Positions 9,620 to 19,121 of a stretch of DNA of 64,000 nucleotides are shown here, piece by piece; the first letter of the stretch is position 1, and each line of letters begins with the position of its first letter. Location of the stretch: assembly GCF_002218065.1 (NCBI RefSeq), contig NZ_BDUB01000001.1:4373118-4437117 (forward strand), given 5' to 3'. Position numbers and translations under genes: made by a program. Under the pieces are notes generated by a model. It had not been told where the DNA came from. It saw only the letters and a list, made by a program, of their open reading frames with translations, and did no database searches. This DNA comes from Nodularia sp. NIES-3585. GTDB lineage: Bacteria > Cyanobacteriota > Cyanobacteriia > Cyanobacteriales > Nostocaceae.

Positions 9620-9643
9620 ACAGACGCGATTAATCGCGTCTGT
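9620..9643. repeat. Perfect 24-bp palindrome
   Basis: A fully self-complementary sequence with arms ACAGACGCGATT and AATCGCGTCTGT lies just after the amidase stop codon. The same kind of palindrome recurs between genes in Nostocales. It may also help end transcription, but no T-run follows. Confidence 0.6.
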
Positions 9644-9754
9644 ACAAGTAAATGCAGATGGCAATATTTTTTGACCGCGCTGTCTGATCAGGCATTTCTC
9701 GACTCTGTTTAAGCCGTTTTATACTAGATTTAGAAAAAGCAATTGAATTTCAAC

Positions 9755-11011
9755 ATGAAGCTACCAAAAACTATCAAACTGTTGATCAGTATTAGCCTCA
9801 TGGGGCTTGTGTCTTGCAACGGTACACCAACCGAACCAATAAGTACGAACGATAGAGAAGAAACCACATCACCAGTTAATGCCACATCTGTATCTTCGGA
9901 AACTCCAGCCTGTAAATTTGTCGCCGACGGTCTTGGTTCTCAAGGAAAGGTGAAAGTCCGAGCTGAGGAAGTCGTCACAGGTTTAGAAGTTCCTTGGGGA
10001 ATTGCCTTTTTACCCAATGACAAAATGCTGGTAACTGAAAGACCAGGCCGGGTAAGACTGGTGGAGAATGGAGAATTAAAGCGATCGCCAAAGGCGCGGC
10101 TGAGTCCATCGCCTGTTGCTAATCTAAATATTACAGCTTCCGGTGAGGGTGGGTTGCTAGGAATTGCGGCACACCCAGATTTTGCCACTAACAGATTTTT
10201 TTATTTATACTACACCACAGATAAAAATGGCTCGCCAGTCAACCGAGTTGAACGCTGGCAATTATCCTCAGATGGACAGAGTGCATCTGAGGACAGAATT
10301 ATTATTGATGATATCCCAGCCGCTTTATTTCATAACGGTGGTCGTTTGCGCTTTGGCCCAGATGGAATGCTTTACATTGGGACTGGTGATGCGAGAGAAC
10401 CGCAAATTTCCCAAAATGTTGAGAGTTTAGCCGGGAAAATTCTGCGCTTAACTCCAGATGGAGAAGTTCCCGCAGATAATCCATTTCCAGATAATCCGGT
10501 TTTTATTACAGGTATTCGTAACACCCAAGGTTTTGATTGGCACAATCCATCGACATTGTTTGTCACAGACCACGGTCCTAGTGGAGAATTAGGCAGAAGA
10601 GGTGAAGACAAAGTTTCTGTACTCCAAGCAGGTGATAATATGGGCTGGCCTATTGTGAAAAACTGTGAAGCTGAAACAGGACTTGTCCCTCCCTCCTTGG
10701 TTTGGCGTGAAGCTGCACCGCCTGGAGGAGCAGCTATTTATACTGGAGATTCTATTCCTGAGTGGAAAGGTAATTTAATTATTGGCACTTTGGGTTCGCG
10801 ACATTTGCATAGAGTGGTTTTCGACTCAGCCAACCCCAGACAGGTGCAAACCCATGAAGTATACTTTCAAGGAAATTCTCCAGAGGGTTTTGGGCGAATT
10901 AGGGATGTGATTATGGGTAAAGACGGTGAATTATACATCACGACCAGTAATTGTGACGGACGCGGTAACTGTCCCCAAGGTCAAGATAAAATTCTCCGTA
11001 TCACGCAATAA
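9755..11011 (+). CDS. PQQ-dependent aldose sugar dehydrogenase-like lipoprotein
   Basis: About 418 residues from the ATG at 9755; a TTG four codons earlier is a less likely start. The N-terminus is a lipoprotein signal (KLLISISLMGLVSC, lipobox Cys near residue 21), then a Ser/Thr-rich linker. The rest is a six-bladed beta-propeller of the soluble glucose/sorbosone dehydrogenase family: GLEVPWGIAFLPN, MLVTERPGR, LLGIAAHPDF, FHNGGRLRFGPDGMLYIGTGD, and GIRNTQGFDWH. Such enzymes oxidise sugars in the periplasm using PQQ. Cyanobacteria often lack PQQ synthesis genes, so cofactor and substrate are uncertain. A single-gene unit. Confidence 0.88.
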   Translation: MKLPKTIKLLISISLMGLVSCNGTPTEPISTNDREETTSPVNATSVSSETPACKFVADGLGSQGKVKVRAEEVVTGLEVPWGIAFLPNDKMLVTERPGRVRLVENGELKRSPKARLSPSPVANLNITASGEGGLLGIAAHPDFATNRFFYLYYTTDKNGSPVNRVERWQLSSDGQSASEDRIIIDDIPAALFHNGGRLRFGPDGMLYIGTGDAREPQISQNVESLAGKILRLTPDGEVPADNPFPDNPVFITGIRNTQGFDWHNPSTLFVTDHGPSGELGRRGEDKVSVLQAGDNMGWPIVKNCEAETGLVPPSLVWREAAPPGGAAIYTGDSIPEWKGNLIIGTLGSRHLHRVVFDSANPRQVQTHEVYFQGNSPEGFGRIRDVIMGKDGELYITTSNCDGRGNCPQGQDKILRITQ

Positions 11012-11235
11012 GTTGGCATTAATATTTCCAGCTATCTTAAGCACTTTTAATGTAGTTGGTGTTGTCGCGCAGCGCAACGCACAGTCAAAACTTCGGCTTG
11101 AGTCTCAACAGTTCCAGGTGCGTTAGCCTCCGGCGTAACACACCCTACTGTTTTAAGCTTGTCAATCCACTACGAACTTTATACAGAATTGGTATGAGGC
11201 TGAATATTTAACTGTGATTGGCTATTAATATTTAG

Positions 11236-12306
11236 GGCTTGCTGAAAAAGTCGTGAAAAAACCACAGAAGAAATGAGTAGGTAATCAGGCAGTAGTAAAG
11301 ATAAGTTTTTGTTGACTAAAATTGCTCAAAGCATCACTTTTATTAATCAAAGAAGGTAAAAAAGACGTAGTTTTGAAAAATTGACACAAAAATCCCCAAA
11401 AAAGCCGTAATAACAGAGTAGAAAGATTCATGACTAAAAAAGTTATGGCAATAGAAGTTAAAGGCAGTTGCTTTTTGATAGCCTTTCTTCTTTCTCTAAA
11501 GTTTACTTTCCTTTTTTTAGCTACTGCTAAATAATCCTTTCTCGCTCTGGTTCTATAGGTTCTTGGTTTGTTGATATTTTTGACGATTAGGGAGTTATAT
11601 AATGTATCTATAATTGTTTCTGTCTGTTTTCTGGCTTGATTCAATAATCCTAAATCTGTAGGATAGCTGATATCAGATGGCGCACAACTGGCATCTAATA
11701 TTAATTTTCCCCTATTGGTCGGCTCACTTTTTAAATCCTCGACTTCTGACTTTTTTGGTTTTACTTCTACCTCCTCTTTACTTTCTAACGCCTGTTTGAC
11801 AATTTCTTGATTGATTTTGTTGACTAAATTTATATCTATTCTTTCTCGAAAATGAACCAGAATTGACGGATCAAATGGCGGTTTATTACTGTAGGTTGAC
11901 ATTCCTATAAAGTATTGCAGATAGGGATTTTCCCTGATTTGCTCAACTGTTTCTCTATCACTTGTTCCTAGTTTCTCTTTAATTATCAATGCCCCCAGTG
12001 CCATTCTAAATGTTTTCGCTGGTACGCCTATTTCCTCTGTAAATATGGCTGCATATTCTGATTCAAATTCTGACCAAGGTATTATTTCCGCCAAGATTAC
12101 CCAACGGTTATCTGAGGCTAGTTTTCCCCCAAAGGATAGTTCAAAGCTTTCTGGAGGCGTGTCTTGTTTCTGCGCTTTTCGATACATCTTAACGCATCTC
12201 AATGCAAGGGTTTTTATCTATTTTACCCTTTTTCCTTCCACCTTATTCCTCTTTTCTAACCCTGAAACTCTTTATTTATCTAGCTTTTGGCTTTATTCAG
12301 CAAGCC
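11236..12306 (-). mobile_element. Internally deleted IS5/IS1182-type insertion sequence
   Basis: Inverted ends GGCTTGCTGAA (11236-11246) and TTCAGCAAGCC (12296-12306) match over 11 bp. Seven-base direct repeats TATTTAG flank it at 11229-11235 and 12308-12314, with one extra base on the right, so the exact end is uncertain by one position. At about 1.07 kb it is shorter than a full element of this type, in keeping with the deletion in its transposase. It inserted into the 3' end of the neighbouring HMA2-like gene. Confidence 0.75.
11285..12202 (-). pseudogene. Transposase with internal deletion (IS5/IS1182 type)
   Basis: A 305-residue open frame. The N-terminal 230 or so residues look like a normal DDE transposase N-terminus: SFELSFGGKLASDNRWV, TFRMALGALIIKEKLG, ETVEQIRENPYLQYFIG, and the first catalytic region KLILDASCAPSDISYP. 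After RERRKAIKKQL the sequence jumps to what looks like the extreme C-terminus of the family (AITFLVMNLSTLLLRLFWGF). The central part with the remaining catalytic residues is missing, so the protein should be inactive. The reading frame stays open across the junction. Confidence 0.75.
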
Positions 12307-12854
12307 TTATTTAGTTTCATAAAACTATCAAAGGCATACCAAGCCAACACATACCAAGGAATAATTTCCAGTTGCAGACCTTTAGTTATAACTTGTCTCA
12401 CAGCCAAAATACTAAGTCCTAAAGGAAAAAGAAAGCGCAAATCAACTTCACCACTTGTCGCCTGTTCAAGTTGTTTATTTAAGTTAATAATTGTGCTTTT
12501 AATATCTTCTGCTGCTTCGGAGTTACCTTCAGTAATATCAGTAAAAGTCACTCCTAAATCTAATAATGTAGTCAGCACCTTTTCCAAGGTGGCATCTTTA
12601 CCATCGTGGTTGATAATTATACTACCGTGACTAATATTGGTTCGTACCTGATTTATATTAGATTGTACTTTTAGGACATTAGCAATATGTTGCATTTCTC
12701 TAGGATGACGATGAGATTGAGAAATTCTTAACCGTAATCTTCCTGGAGTATCACTAATGATTTTAGTCGCTATAGGTTTAGGTGTGGTTTTAAAGGTGGC
12801 TTGATCAATAAGTTTGGCTATCTTTGTCAGATTACCATGGCTATTTGTTAACAC
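12297..12854 (-). pseudogene. HMA2-like domain protein, 3' end replaced by IS
   Basis: A 185-residue frame with a GTG start. Residues about 30-110 contain an HMA2-type ferredoxin-like fold (IISDTPGRLRLRIS, INQVRTNISHGSIIINHD) without the CxxC metal site. Residues about 145-175 are hydrophobic. The last codons (NKAC and stop) lie in the terminal repeat of the adjacent IS, so the natural C-terminus is lost or altered, perhaps by only a few residues. It belongs with the HMA2/DUF5132/P-type ATPase cluster to its right. It may still be functional; gene or pseudogene cannot be settled from sequence alone. Confidence 0.6.
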
Positions 12855-12891
12855 ACAGTAGCCCTCCCGAATTATATTTTGGTTCGTAGTC

Positions 12892-12949
12892 AGGACTTAC
12901 GCAAGATTATCCACAAATGAGAGTTTCAGAAATTTCCTGCGTGAGTCCT
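12892..12949. repeat. Short MITE-like hairpin, AGGACTTACGCA ends
   Basis: A 58-bp unit with inverted ends AGGACTTACGCA (12892-12903) and TGCGTGAGTCCT (12938-12949), one mismatch in 12. A larger relative with the same ends lies at 27858-27997. Confidence 0.6.
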
Positions 12950-13025
12950 ATTGATTTTGAGGACTAATTTCCTCTCTAGGAGACGCTACGCGGTAAGCGC
13001 AGCTATGCCCGTTATGACACTACTT

Positions 13026-13325
13026 TTAAACGCCATGTTCTACTGTATTATCAGCAGATGTTTCAAATGCTGGTGTTTCTCTATCTTCAGCAATTTCAGC
13101 TTTGGCTTCGGCGATAATGTCTTCCCAAGTTTCGCCAATTTCAGCAAATGCGCCTCGGCTTTTTTCGTAGGCGACAATTCCACCTTTGACTATTGACTTG
13201 GCTATGGGTTTACCAATTCCCGCAACTACAGGAATGAGGACTGGTGCTAATAGTACTGCCCCTATGCCTGCTATGATTCCAGGAGCGCCGGCATCTTCAA
13301 CGAAATCAGTAATTTTAGGTGCCAT
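13026..13325 (-). CDS. DUF5132 small membrane protein
   Basis: A 99-residue protein with a hydrophobic, glycine-rich N-terminal half (PGIIAGIGAVLLAPVLIPVV) and a Lys/Glu-rich second half (WEDIIAEAKAEIAED). This matches the DUF5132 pattern, including GIGKPIAKSIVKGGIVAYEK. Function is unknown, but members occur beside HMA-containing P-type ATPases in cyanobacteria, as here (P-type ATPase 62 bp upstream, same strand). It is probably a membrane partner or stabiliser of that pump; this is context inference. Confidence 0.8.
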   Translation of the reverse strand: MAPKITDFVEDAGAPGIIAGIGAVLLAPVLIPVVAGIGKPIAKSIVKGGIVAYEKSRGAFAEIGETWEDIIAEAKAEIAEDRETPAFETSADNTVEHGV

Positions 13326-13387
13326 AATTAATTAACTCTATTAGATGTAAGTAAGCTTTTTAGCTTAATCTACTCCAGATTGTGATC

Positions 13388-15658
13388 TCATCTTTCTGAT
13401 GGTAGACTTTGATTTGTCGCAGGTTTGAGCATGGGTCGCAAACCATTTACCCCGGCAATAATGGTGGAACCATTGTTAATTACAGTTGCTGCTAAGGGGT
13501 TAAGACCAAATAAAACCGCGATCGCCATTGCTGCTAAGTTAGGCATAACTACGATGTTGGTGTTTTGCTGAATTAGTTGCTTTGTGTGACGTGCGATCGC
13601 GATCGCCTGTAGTAAACTGTGTAAATCATTCTGCATTAACACCACGTCTGCTGTCTCACGGGCAATTTCTGAACCATCACCAAAGGACACCGATACATCA
13701 GCGTAGGCTAAGGCTGGCGAATCATTAATCCCATCACCGACAAATGCAACTGTCTTACCTTGTTTATGCAGTTGACTGACAATAGCGGCTTTTTCTTCGG
13801 GAAAGGCTTCGGCGTGAGTATGAGTTGGGGAAATACCTAAATCACCAGCCACAGTGTGAGCTGTTTCTCTGTTATCTCCAGTCAGCATATGCACTTCTAC
13901 GCCTTCAACTGTCAATAAGCTGTTAATTACATCCCGACTTTCTGGGCGCAAAACATCACTATATTGGATGATCCCTTGGAGTTGACCGCTGCTAGCGACA
14001 TAAATCACCGAATTTGCTGATTTTTGCTGTTCATTTAGCGACTCCATATTAATGCCTTGCTGACGTAAAAAGCGATCGCTACCGACATAAACAATCTCGC
14101 CATCAATTTCAGCTTTTACCCCTAAACCAAGTTCATAGTTCCACTGACTGCGGCTGGGAATTTCTACTTCCTGGGCTTGGGCGTAGCGAATTATCGCCTC
14201 GGCTACTGGGTGTGTTAAGCGCTGTTCAGCCGCCGCTGCTAATGCTAGAACTCGCAAGTTGGAAACGTCGGGATTTCGACTTTCCACGTCAATAACAGTA
14301 ACTTCGCCTTTTGTCAGCGTGCCTGTTTTATCAAAAACAATGGTATCAACTGCTGCTAGTTGTTCTAAAGCCCTACCACTACGAATCAGAATACCTTGAC
14401 GGGCGGCGTAAGAGAGTGCTGCTAAAACAGAAGTAGGAATAGATACTCTTATTCCTGTACATAAATCCAGAGTGAGGACACTGGCTACCCTGGCTGGGTT
14501 GCGTGTTGCGGCAAATACTGCCCCGCCCAGTAATAAAGTTGGCATCACAGCTTGTTCCGCAATTTTAATTGCCTGGTTTTCCATGCGGGTATCATGAACC
14601 GGGGCTGCTTGGATTAACTTAATACTCTGTCCAGCACGAGTGTGATTACCTACCCGTTCTGCTAAAATATAAACTCGTCCTTCCCGTACCAAGGTGGAAG
14701 CAAAAACAGCTTGTCCTTGACTTTTTAAAACTGGTATAGACTCGCCAGTGAGTTTCTGTTCATCGAATAAAGCTTTACCCCGAATAATCTTGCCATCAAT
14801 GGGGACTTGTTCACCAGGATAGACAATGACTATATCACCTGGTTGCACATCTTGGGTGGGAATTTGCAGCTTTTCCCCCTCCCGTTCCACCCAAACAAAC
14901 TGTCCTAAAGAATTGAGTAAATCCAGAGTTTGGATTTGAGAAGAGCGGGCAGTGCGATCGCGAATATTTTCCCCAATTTCAATTAAACTCAACATCAGGG
15001 CTGGAGTCAGAAATCGACCTTGGAATGTAGTAATGGCGATCGCAATTAAATCCAAAAAATCAATATTCAGTTTTCCCTGGGTTGTTATCCCTGACAGCGC
15101 TCGTTGAAACACCGGAAATGTCGCGATCGCGATGCTTCCCACTACCATCATCGGGGGTATGGGTAATCCTAATGGTCCCCCTAGCACAGCTAACCCAGTA
15201 GCCGCTACAGAGAACTGCATACCAGGCCAGGAATCAGTTTTTGCTAATGCAGTCGATGGCTGGGGAGAATCTGTGTTCACCATTCCTGCTTCACTCGCCG
15301 CCAACATCAAACAACTTAAACGCGATCGCATCTTAGTATCGGTAACTGCACTAGATTTATAAATCACAACCAGTGAAGCCGCCGCAGACTTAACTCTCAC
15401 ACTTATGACCAGAGGATCAGACTTCAGTAAACGTTGCAGAACCTCAGCATAATCTGCATCATAACGTAACCGAGGTACGCGCAACCGCACCCTTCCCCGA
15501 ATAGAATGAATCACACTAAAGGAAACCTTGGGAATCTTTGCAACTACCTCTAAAATTCCTTCATCCTGTCGCCCTGGAACTTCTCCATTTTGTTCCTCTA
15601 CAGTCTCCTCAAAAGTTTCAACTAAAGGCGAAGCTATTTGAACAGTAACTTGTGTCAT
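13388..15658 (-). CDS. P-type ATPase with HMA2 domain, atypical transport motif
   Basis: A 756-residue P1B-like pump. An HMA2 domain lies near residues 48-115 (VIHSIRGRVRLRVPRLR). The A-domain TGES appears as KLTGESIPV, the phosphorylation site is DKTGTLTKG (about residue 441), and the hinge is VAFVGDGINDSPALAYADV. In the transmembrane helix before the phosphorylation domain, where metal pumps have CPC or SPC, the sequence is LDLCTGIRVSIPTS, so the usual paired metal ligands are absent. ATP hydrolysis motifs are intact. Substrate is therefore unknown. It sits with two other HMA2-type genes and a DUF5132 gene on the same strand, suggesting one functional unit. Confidence 0.9.
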   Translation of the reverse strand: MTQVTVQIASPLVETFEETVEEQNGEVPGRQDEGILEVVAKIPKVSFSVIHSIRGRVRLRVPRLRYDADYAEVLQRLLKSDPLVISVRVKSAAASLVVIYKSSAVTDTKMRSRLSCLMLAASEAGMVNTDSPQPSTALAKTDSWPGMQFSVAATGLAVLGGPLGLPIPPMMVVGSIAIATFPVFQRALSGITTQGKLNIDFLDLIAIAITTFQGRFLTPALMLSLIEIGENIRDRTARSSQIQTLDLLNSLGQFVWVEREGEKLQIPTQDVQPGDIVIVYPGEQVPIDGKIIRGKALFDEQKLTGESIPVLKSQGQAVFASTLVREGRVYILAERVGNHTRAGQSIKLIQAAPVHDTRMENQAIKIAEQAVMPTLLLGGAVFAATRNPARVASVLTLDLCTGIRVSIPTSVLAALSYAARQGILIRSGRALEQLAAVDTIVFDKTGTLTKGEVTVIDVESRNPDVSNLRVLALAAAAEQRLTHPVAEAIIRYAQAQEVEIPSRSQWNYELGLGVKAEIDGEIVYVGSDRFLRQQGINMESLNEQQKSANSVIYVASSGQLQGIIQYSDVLRPESRDVINSLLTVEGVEVHMLTGDNRETAHTVAGDLGISPTHTHAEAFPEEKAAIVSQLHKQGKTVAFVGDGINDSPALAYADVSVSFGDGSEIARETADVVLMQNDLHSLLQAIAIARHTKQLIQQNTNIVVMPNLAAMAIAVLFGLNPLAATVINNGSTIIAGVNGLRPMLKPATNQSLPSER

Positions 15659-15775
15659 TCCTTCTCACTTAAACTTGATCAACTTATTAACTCAAAGTGA
15701 AACGAAGTAGCTGATTGCAGATTAACTGTCATCCGAATATTGAAACTTGAACATCAAATCCCAAAAACACACCTC

Positions 15776-16633
15776 TTAACCTCTTCCTCTCTGCGCCTCT
15801 GCGCCTCTGCGTGACACTAATTCCATCAAACCCACCCAATAAGTCACAGTCACATTAGCAGGTTGATAAGCGATCGCAACTGATGCAGCATCATAATTCA
15901 CCCGTACATTCACCACTTGGGGATCTGCTTGCAATAACCTTTCCAGTCGCCGCCCATAGCCCCTATCCTCAGCGAGTCGAGGTAAATGAAACCTAATCCT
16001 TCCAGGTATGGCATGAACCACAGTATAAGAATCAGATAATGGCATTTCCAGAGTAGAGCGATCGCCGCCTGTTAAAATAGAAGATTCGGTAGCCTTTTCG
16101 ACATCAGACAGCGAAAATTTTGGTTCCAGATAGTCAATTACCCTACGAGTAGCATCTGCGGTCATCATATACACTGGAATAGCTGCCAAACCACTGATTC
16201 CCAATCCTCCCGTCACCGCTAATCCCGTCATCAAAGGAATCAACGAAACAGATTGTTCTTGCCAAAAAGCCGGAGATTTCCAAGCAGCCAAAGGGTCTAC
16301 ATTGCTGACTGGGATTTGTTCAATGCCCAACATTTGCAGCATTGAAACTAAATTTTGATCAAATGTCACTACCAAACTACCTGTTTGCTGATTAGTGCAA
16401 ACTGCTGTCACCCCTTTGTACTGCCGTAAATATTGGGATATAGTCTCTAATTTTGGGTAAAAACTACTGTCAGTAGCGCGGATGCGGATGCGCCCGTTTG
16501 TGGCATGAACAATTTGTAATCCCCTAGAGAAAACTTCCCCCTGTAGCTGTGTAACTTCTGGGCTAATATTTTTATTCACTTCATGACTTGGAAGCGGCAA
16601 ATTCCACTGGCAACTACTGATATTTCTGACCAT
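15776..16633 (-). CDS. Protein with two HMA2-type domains
   Basis: A 285-residue protein with two ferredoxin-like HMA2 repeats, about residues 35-100 (QIVHATNGRIRIRATD) and 205-270 (TVVHAIPGRIRFHLPRL). Between them is a hydrophobic stretch (SLIPLMTGLAVTGGLG, GLAAIPVYMMT). Neither repeat has the CxxC metal motif. It is upstream of the P-type ATPase on the same strand and resembles that pump's own N-terminus, so it may be a detached regulatory partner. The last residues (RRGAEAQRGRG) are coded by a common dispersed repeat of CGCAGAGG units, which probably extended the frame. Confidence 0.75.
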   Translation of the reverse strand: MVRNISSCQWNLPLPSHEVNKNISPEVTQLQGEVFSRGLQIVHATNGRIRIRATDSSFYPKLETISQYLRQYKGVTAVCTNQQTGSLVVTFDQNLVSMLQMLGIEQIPVSNVDPLAAWKSPAFWQEQSVSLIPLMTGLAVTGGLGISGLAAIPVYMMTADATRRVIDYLEPKFSLSDVEKATESSILTGGDRSTLEMPLSDSYTVVHAIPGRIRFHLPRLAEDRGYGRRLERLLQADPQVVNVRVNYDAASVAIAYQPANVTVTYWVGLMELVSRRGAEAQRGRG

Positions 16634-16728
16634 TTAAACAATAAGATACACCAAGACTAAGGTTAACAATAGGTTAAATATAACCATAGGCTTCAGTGTC
16701 CAGTCTCTTCCTGGAGAGATATCTTCGT

Positions 16729-17262
16729 TTAAGTATGATTAAATACAGTTTTTTGGTATTCATCTTCACTAATCATGTCAAAAGAATTCTCCACACGATC
16801 TATAAACACCACACCATCGAGATGATCATACTCGTGTTGAAAGATCCGAGCCACAAAATCAGTTAATTTTTGCTTTTGTAGCTTGCCATTCCGGTCAGTA
16901 TATGCAACCTCAACGGCTTGATATCTTGGCACTAAACCTCTAATACCAGGAACACTTAAACAACCTTCCCAACCTTTGACAATTTCGGGAGAATGGGCAA
17001 TTATTCTCGGATTAATCATGGCGGTAGGCTCCATCACCGGCGCGTTGGGATACCTCAGATTAGGGCGAGAAGCCACAATAAATAAACGATAGGATGCGGC
17101 TACTTGCGGCGCAGCAATGCCCACACCGTTAGCTTTGGCAACTGTTGCAGTCAAGTCGTCAATTAGCTGTTGAATGTGTTCATCTTGAGTATTGTCAACC
17201 CAAGTTGCTTGTTGGCGCAGTATAGGATCACCCAGTTGAATAATTGCCCTGAATTCAGACAT
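16729..17262 (-). CDS. def: Peptide deformylase
   Basis: About 177 residues from the ATG at 17262 (MSEFRAIIQLGD). Longer frames upstream overlap the protease gene and are unlikely to be used. All three deformylase motifs are present: GVGIAAPQV, EGCLSVPG with the metal-binding Cys, and FQHEYDHLDG with the metal-binding His pair and catalytic Glu. It removes the formyl group from N-terminal methionine of nascent proteins and acts in the cytoplasm. It starts 10 bp after the stop of the Deg-type protease on the same strand, so the two may be co-transcribed. Confidence 0.95.
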   Translation of the reverse strand: MSEFRAIIQLGDPILRQQATWVDNTQDEHIQQLIDDLTATVAKANGVGIAAPQVAASYRLFIVASRPNLRYPNAPVMEPTAMINPRIIAHSPEIVKGWEGCLSVPGIRGLVPRYQAVEVAYTDRNGKLQKQKLTDFVARIFQHEYDHLDGVVFIDRVENSFDMISEDEYQKTVFNHT

Positions 17263-17272
17263 GATGAGGAAC

Positions 17273-18544
17273 TTAGCCTTGTGTTCGTGCTGGTAAAGGT
17301 GCTGGACTAACTGCGACTGATATAACTTGCCCATTGCGTTCCACTTGTATTTGTAAAGGGATACCAATTTGGCTTTTTTCTACCAGTTTTTGTACTTCTT
17401 CAATTTTAGTAACTGGTTGGTTATTAATGCTTTGAATCAGGTCACCAGATTTTAGTCCAGCCGCAAATGCTGGAGAGCGCGGTACAATATCAACTAATAA
17501 GACACCCTGATTTGCTGTGATATTTAAGCGATTGCGTGCATCTTTATTGATTGTTGATTTTACTTCTGGTGTCAACGTCACCATTTGAATACCCAAGTAA
17601 GGATGATCGACTCTGCCTTTAGTAATTAATTCCTGAGAAATTCTTTGTACTGTGTTGATGGGAATAGCAAATCCTAACCCTTGCGCGCCTTGAATAATCG
17701 CTGTGTTCATCCCAATTACCTGACCACGGGAATTGAGTAATGGCCCGCCAGAGTTACCAGGATTAATGGCTGCGTCAGTTTGAAGATAGTCAACTCGCTT
17801 ATCGCTCACCCCAATTTCACTACTAGAACGCCCCGTAGCGCTGAGTATTCCAGAGGTAACGGTATTATTCAACCCTAGGGGATTACCAATGGCAATAACC
17901 GCTTCTCCTGGTTGTAAGGTATCAGAGTTACCTATCGGTAAAATTGGCAGATTATTAGCCTCAATTTCGATTAAAGCTACATCTGTAACCTGGTCTTCGC
18001 CCAAAACTTTACCATCAAAAGTCCTGCCATCCTTGAGTATGACAGTTACAGAATCAGCACCGTCTACAACATGGGCATTAGTCAAAATTTGACCAGAAGA
18101 ATTAATAATAAATCCAGAGCCACTACCCCGCTCTACTCGCTGTCTAGGCTGTGATAGCCCTGGATTTCCAAACCGCCGCAAAAATGGATCGGCTGGTAGA
18201 CGACGAGATTGTACTGTTCTAGACGCATCAATCCGAACTACTGCATCTCCGACTTTTTGGACAACTGCGACTACAAAGTTAGGATCTGTAGCAGATGAGG
18301 AGCTAATGGCTGGAGTTGTCAAAGCCGGACTGTTATTATTTGTATTTTGAGTCGCAATCTCAGACTGAGGGTTATTGCTTTGGTTCTCAAAGGTTCTGGC
18401 TGATAGAAACGAGCAGCCGCCAAGGGACACAACTGCTACCCCACTCATTAGCATCAACTTGATTATATTGCTTGATTTTGTCCCCTGGGGCAAACCCCAG
18501 GCATGAATATCTGGGACTCTCAAGTTATGCTCTGTTTTTTTCAT
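17273..18544 (-). CDS. Deg/HtrA-family serine protease (HhoA-like)
   Basis: About 423 residues from the ATG at 18544 (MKKTEHN); the longer open frame upstream lies in IS DNA. Residues near 30-45 form a membrane or lipoprotein signal (LMSGVAVVSLGGCSF). The trypsin-like domain has His in TNAHVVDG, Asp in TDVALIEIE and Ser in NPGNSGGPL. One PDZ domain follows near residues 325-410 (GVLLVDIVPRSPAFAAGLKSGD). A single PDZ fits the HhoA/HhoB/HtrA type of cyanobacteria, which degrade damaged envelope or lumen proteins. The IS605-type element lies immediately upstream and has probably replaced its original promoter region. Confidence 0.92.
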   Translation of the reverse strand: MKKTEHNLRVPDIHAWGLPQGTKSSNIIKLMLMSGVAVVSLGGCSFLSARTFENQSNNPQSEIATQNTNNNSPALTTPAISSSSATDPNFVVAVVQKVGDAVVRIDASRTVQSRRLPADPFLRRFGNPGLSQPRQRVERGSGSGFIINSSGQILTNAHVVDGADSVTVILKDGRTFDGKVLGEDQVTDVALIEIEANNLPILPIGNSDTLQPGEAVIAIGNPLGLNNTVTSGILSATGRSSSEIGVSDKRVDYLQTDAAINPGNSGGPLLNSRGQVIGMNTAIIQGAQGLGFAIPINTVQRISQELITKGRVDHPYLGIQMVTLTPEVKSTINKDARNRLNITANQGVLLVDIVPRSPAFAAGLKSGDLIQSINNQPVTKIEEVQKLVEKSQIGIPLQIQVERNGQVISVAVSPAPLPARTQG

Positions 18545-18635
18545 AGAAAAGACGCGGGATGCGGGAAACTCAGTCACGAAGAGTGCTGAGAGGGAAGCGA
18601 CACGAGGGATTTTAATCCCCGTGGTCTTCTCTATA

Positions 18636-19043
18636 TTAATTCGTTCCGTGATGTGGATCATCAATATATTTTCTAATAGCCTCACTGCTGACATTCCCTG
18701 CTGTTGATACAAAGTAGCTACTTGTCCATAAACTTGGTAGCTTTAGTAACTCTGGAAATTCTTTTCGCAAATAGAAACTAGAACGACCTTTGAATGCTTT
18801 GATAACTAAATGTGGTGTATCTGTCGGCTTGACACTAATAAATAAATGCACATGGTCGGGGGCAACTTCTAACGCTAAAATATCCCATTCTTTTTCTATT
18901 GCTAATTCTGCAAATATTTGTCTAACTCTTGTCGCTATATCCCCTCTTAGCACTTTTTTTCTGCGCTTAGGAATAAAAACAAAGTGATAATTAATCAAAA
19001 ACTTGACATGATTATTAGTTTTGTAGTTTTCTTGTTGCAACAT
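18636..19043 (-). CDS. tnpA: IS200/IS605 TnpA transposase (Y1 HUH)
   Basis: About 135 residues from the ATG at 19043 (MLQQENYKTNNH); the longer upstream frame is not needed, as the second copy starts at the equivalent codon. The HUH motif is HVHLF and the catalytic Tyr lies in SSEAIRKYIDDPHH. It cuts and joins single-stranded DNA at the hairpin ends of the element. Divergent from tnpB, with 78 bp between starts. No disrupting mutation is visible. Confidence 0.9.
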   Translation of the reverse strand: MLQQENYKTNNHVKFLINYHFVFIPKRRKKVLRGDIATRVRQIFAELAIEKEWDILALEVAPDHVHLFISVKPTDTPHLVIKAFKGRSSFYLRKEFPELLKLPSLWTSSYFVSTAGNVSSEAIRKYIDDPHHGTN

Positions 19044-19121
19044 AAAAATTAGTTGATAGGTTGCTTGACATCTACTAATGTAGTCAATTACTATACAGAG
19101 GTCAACTAAAAAGGGTGTCAA

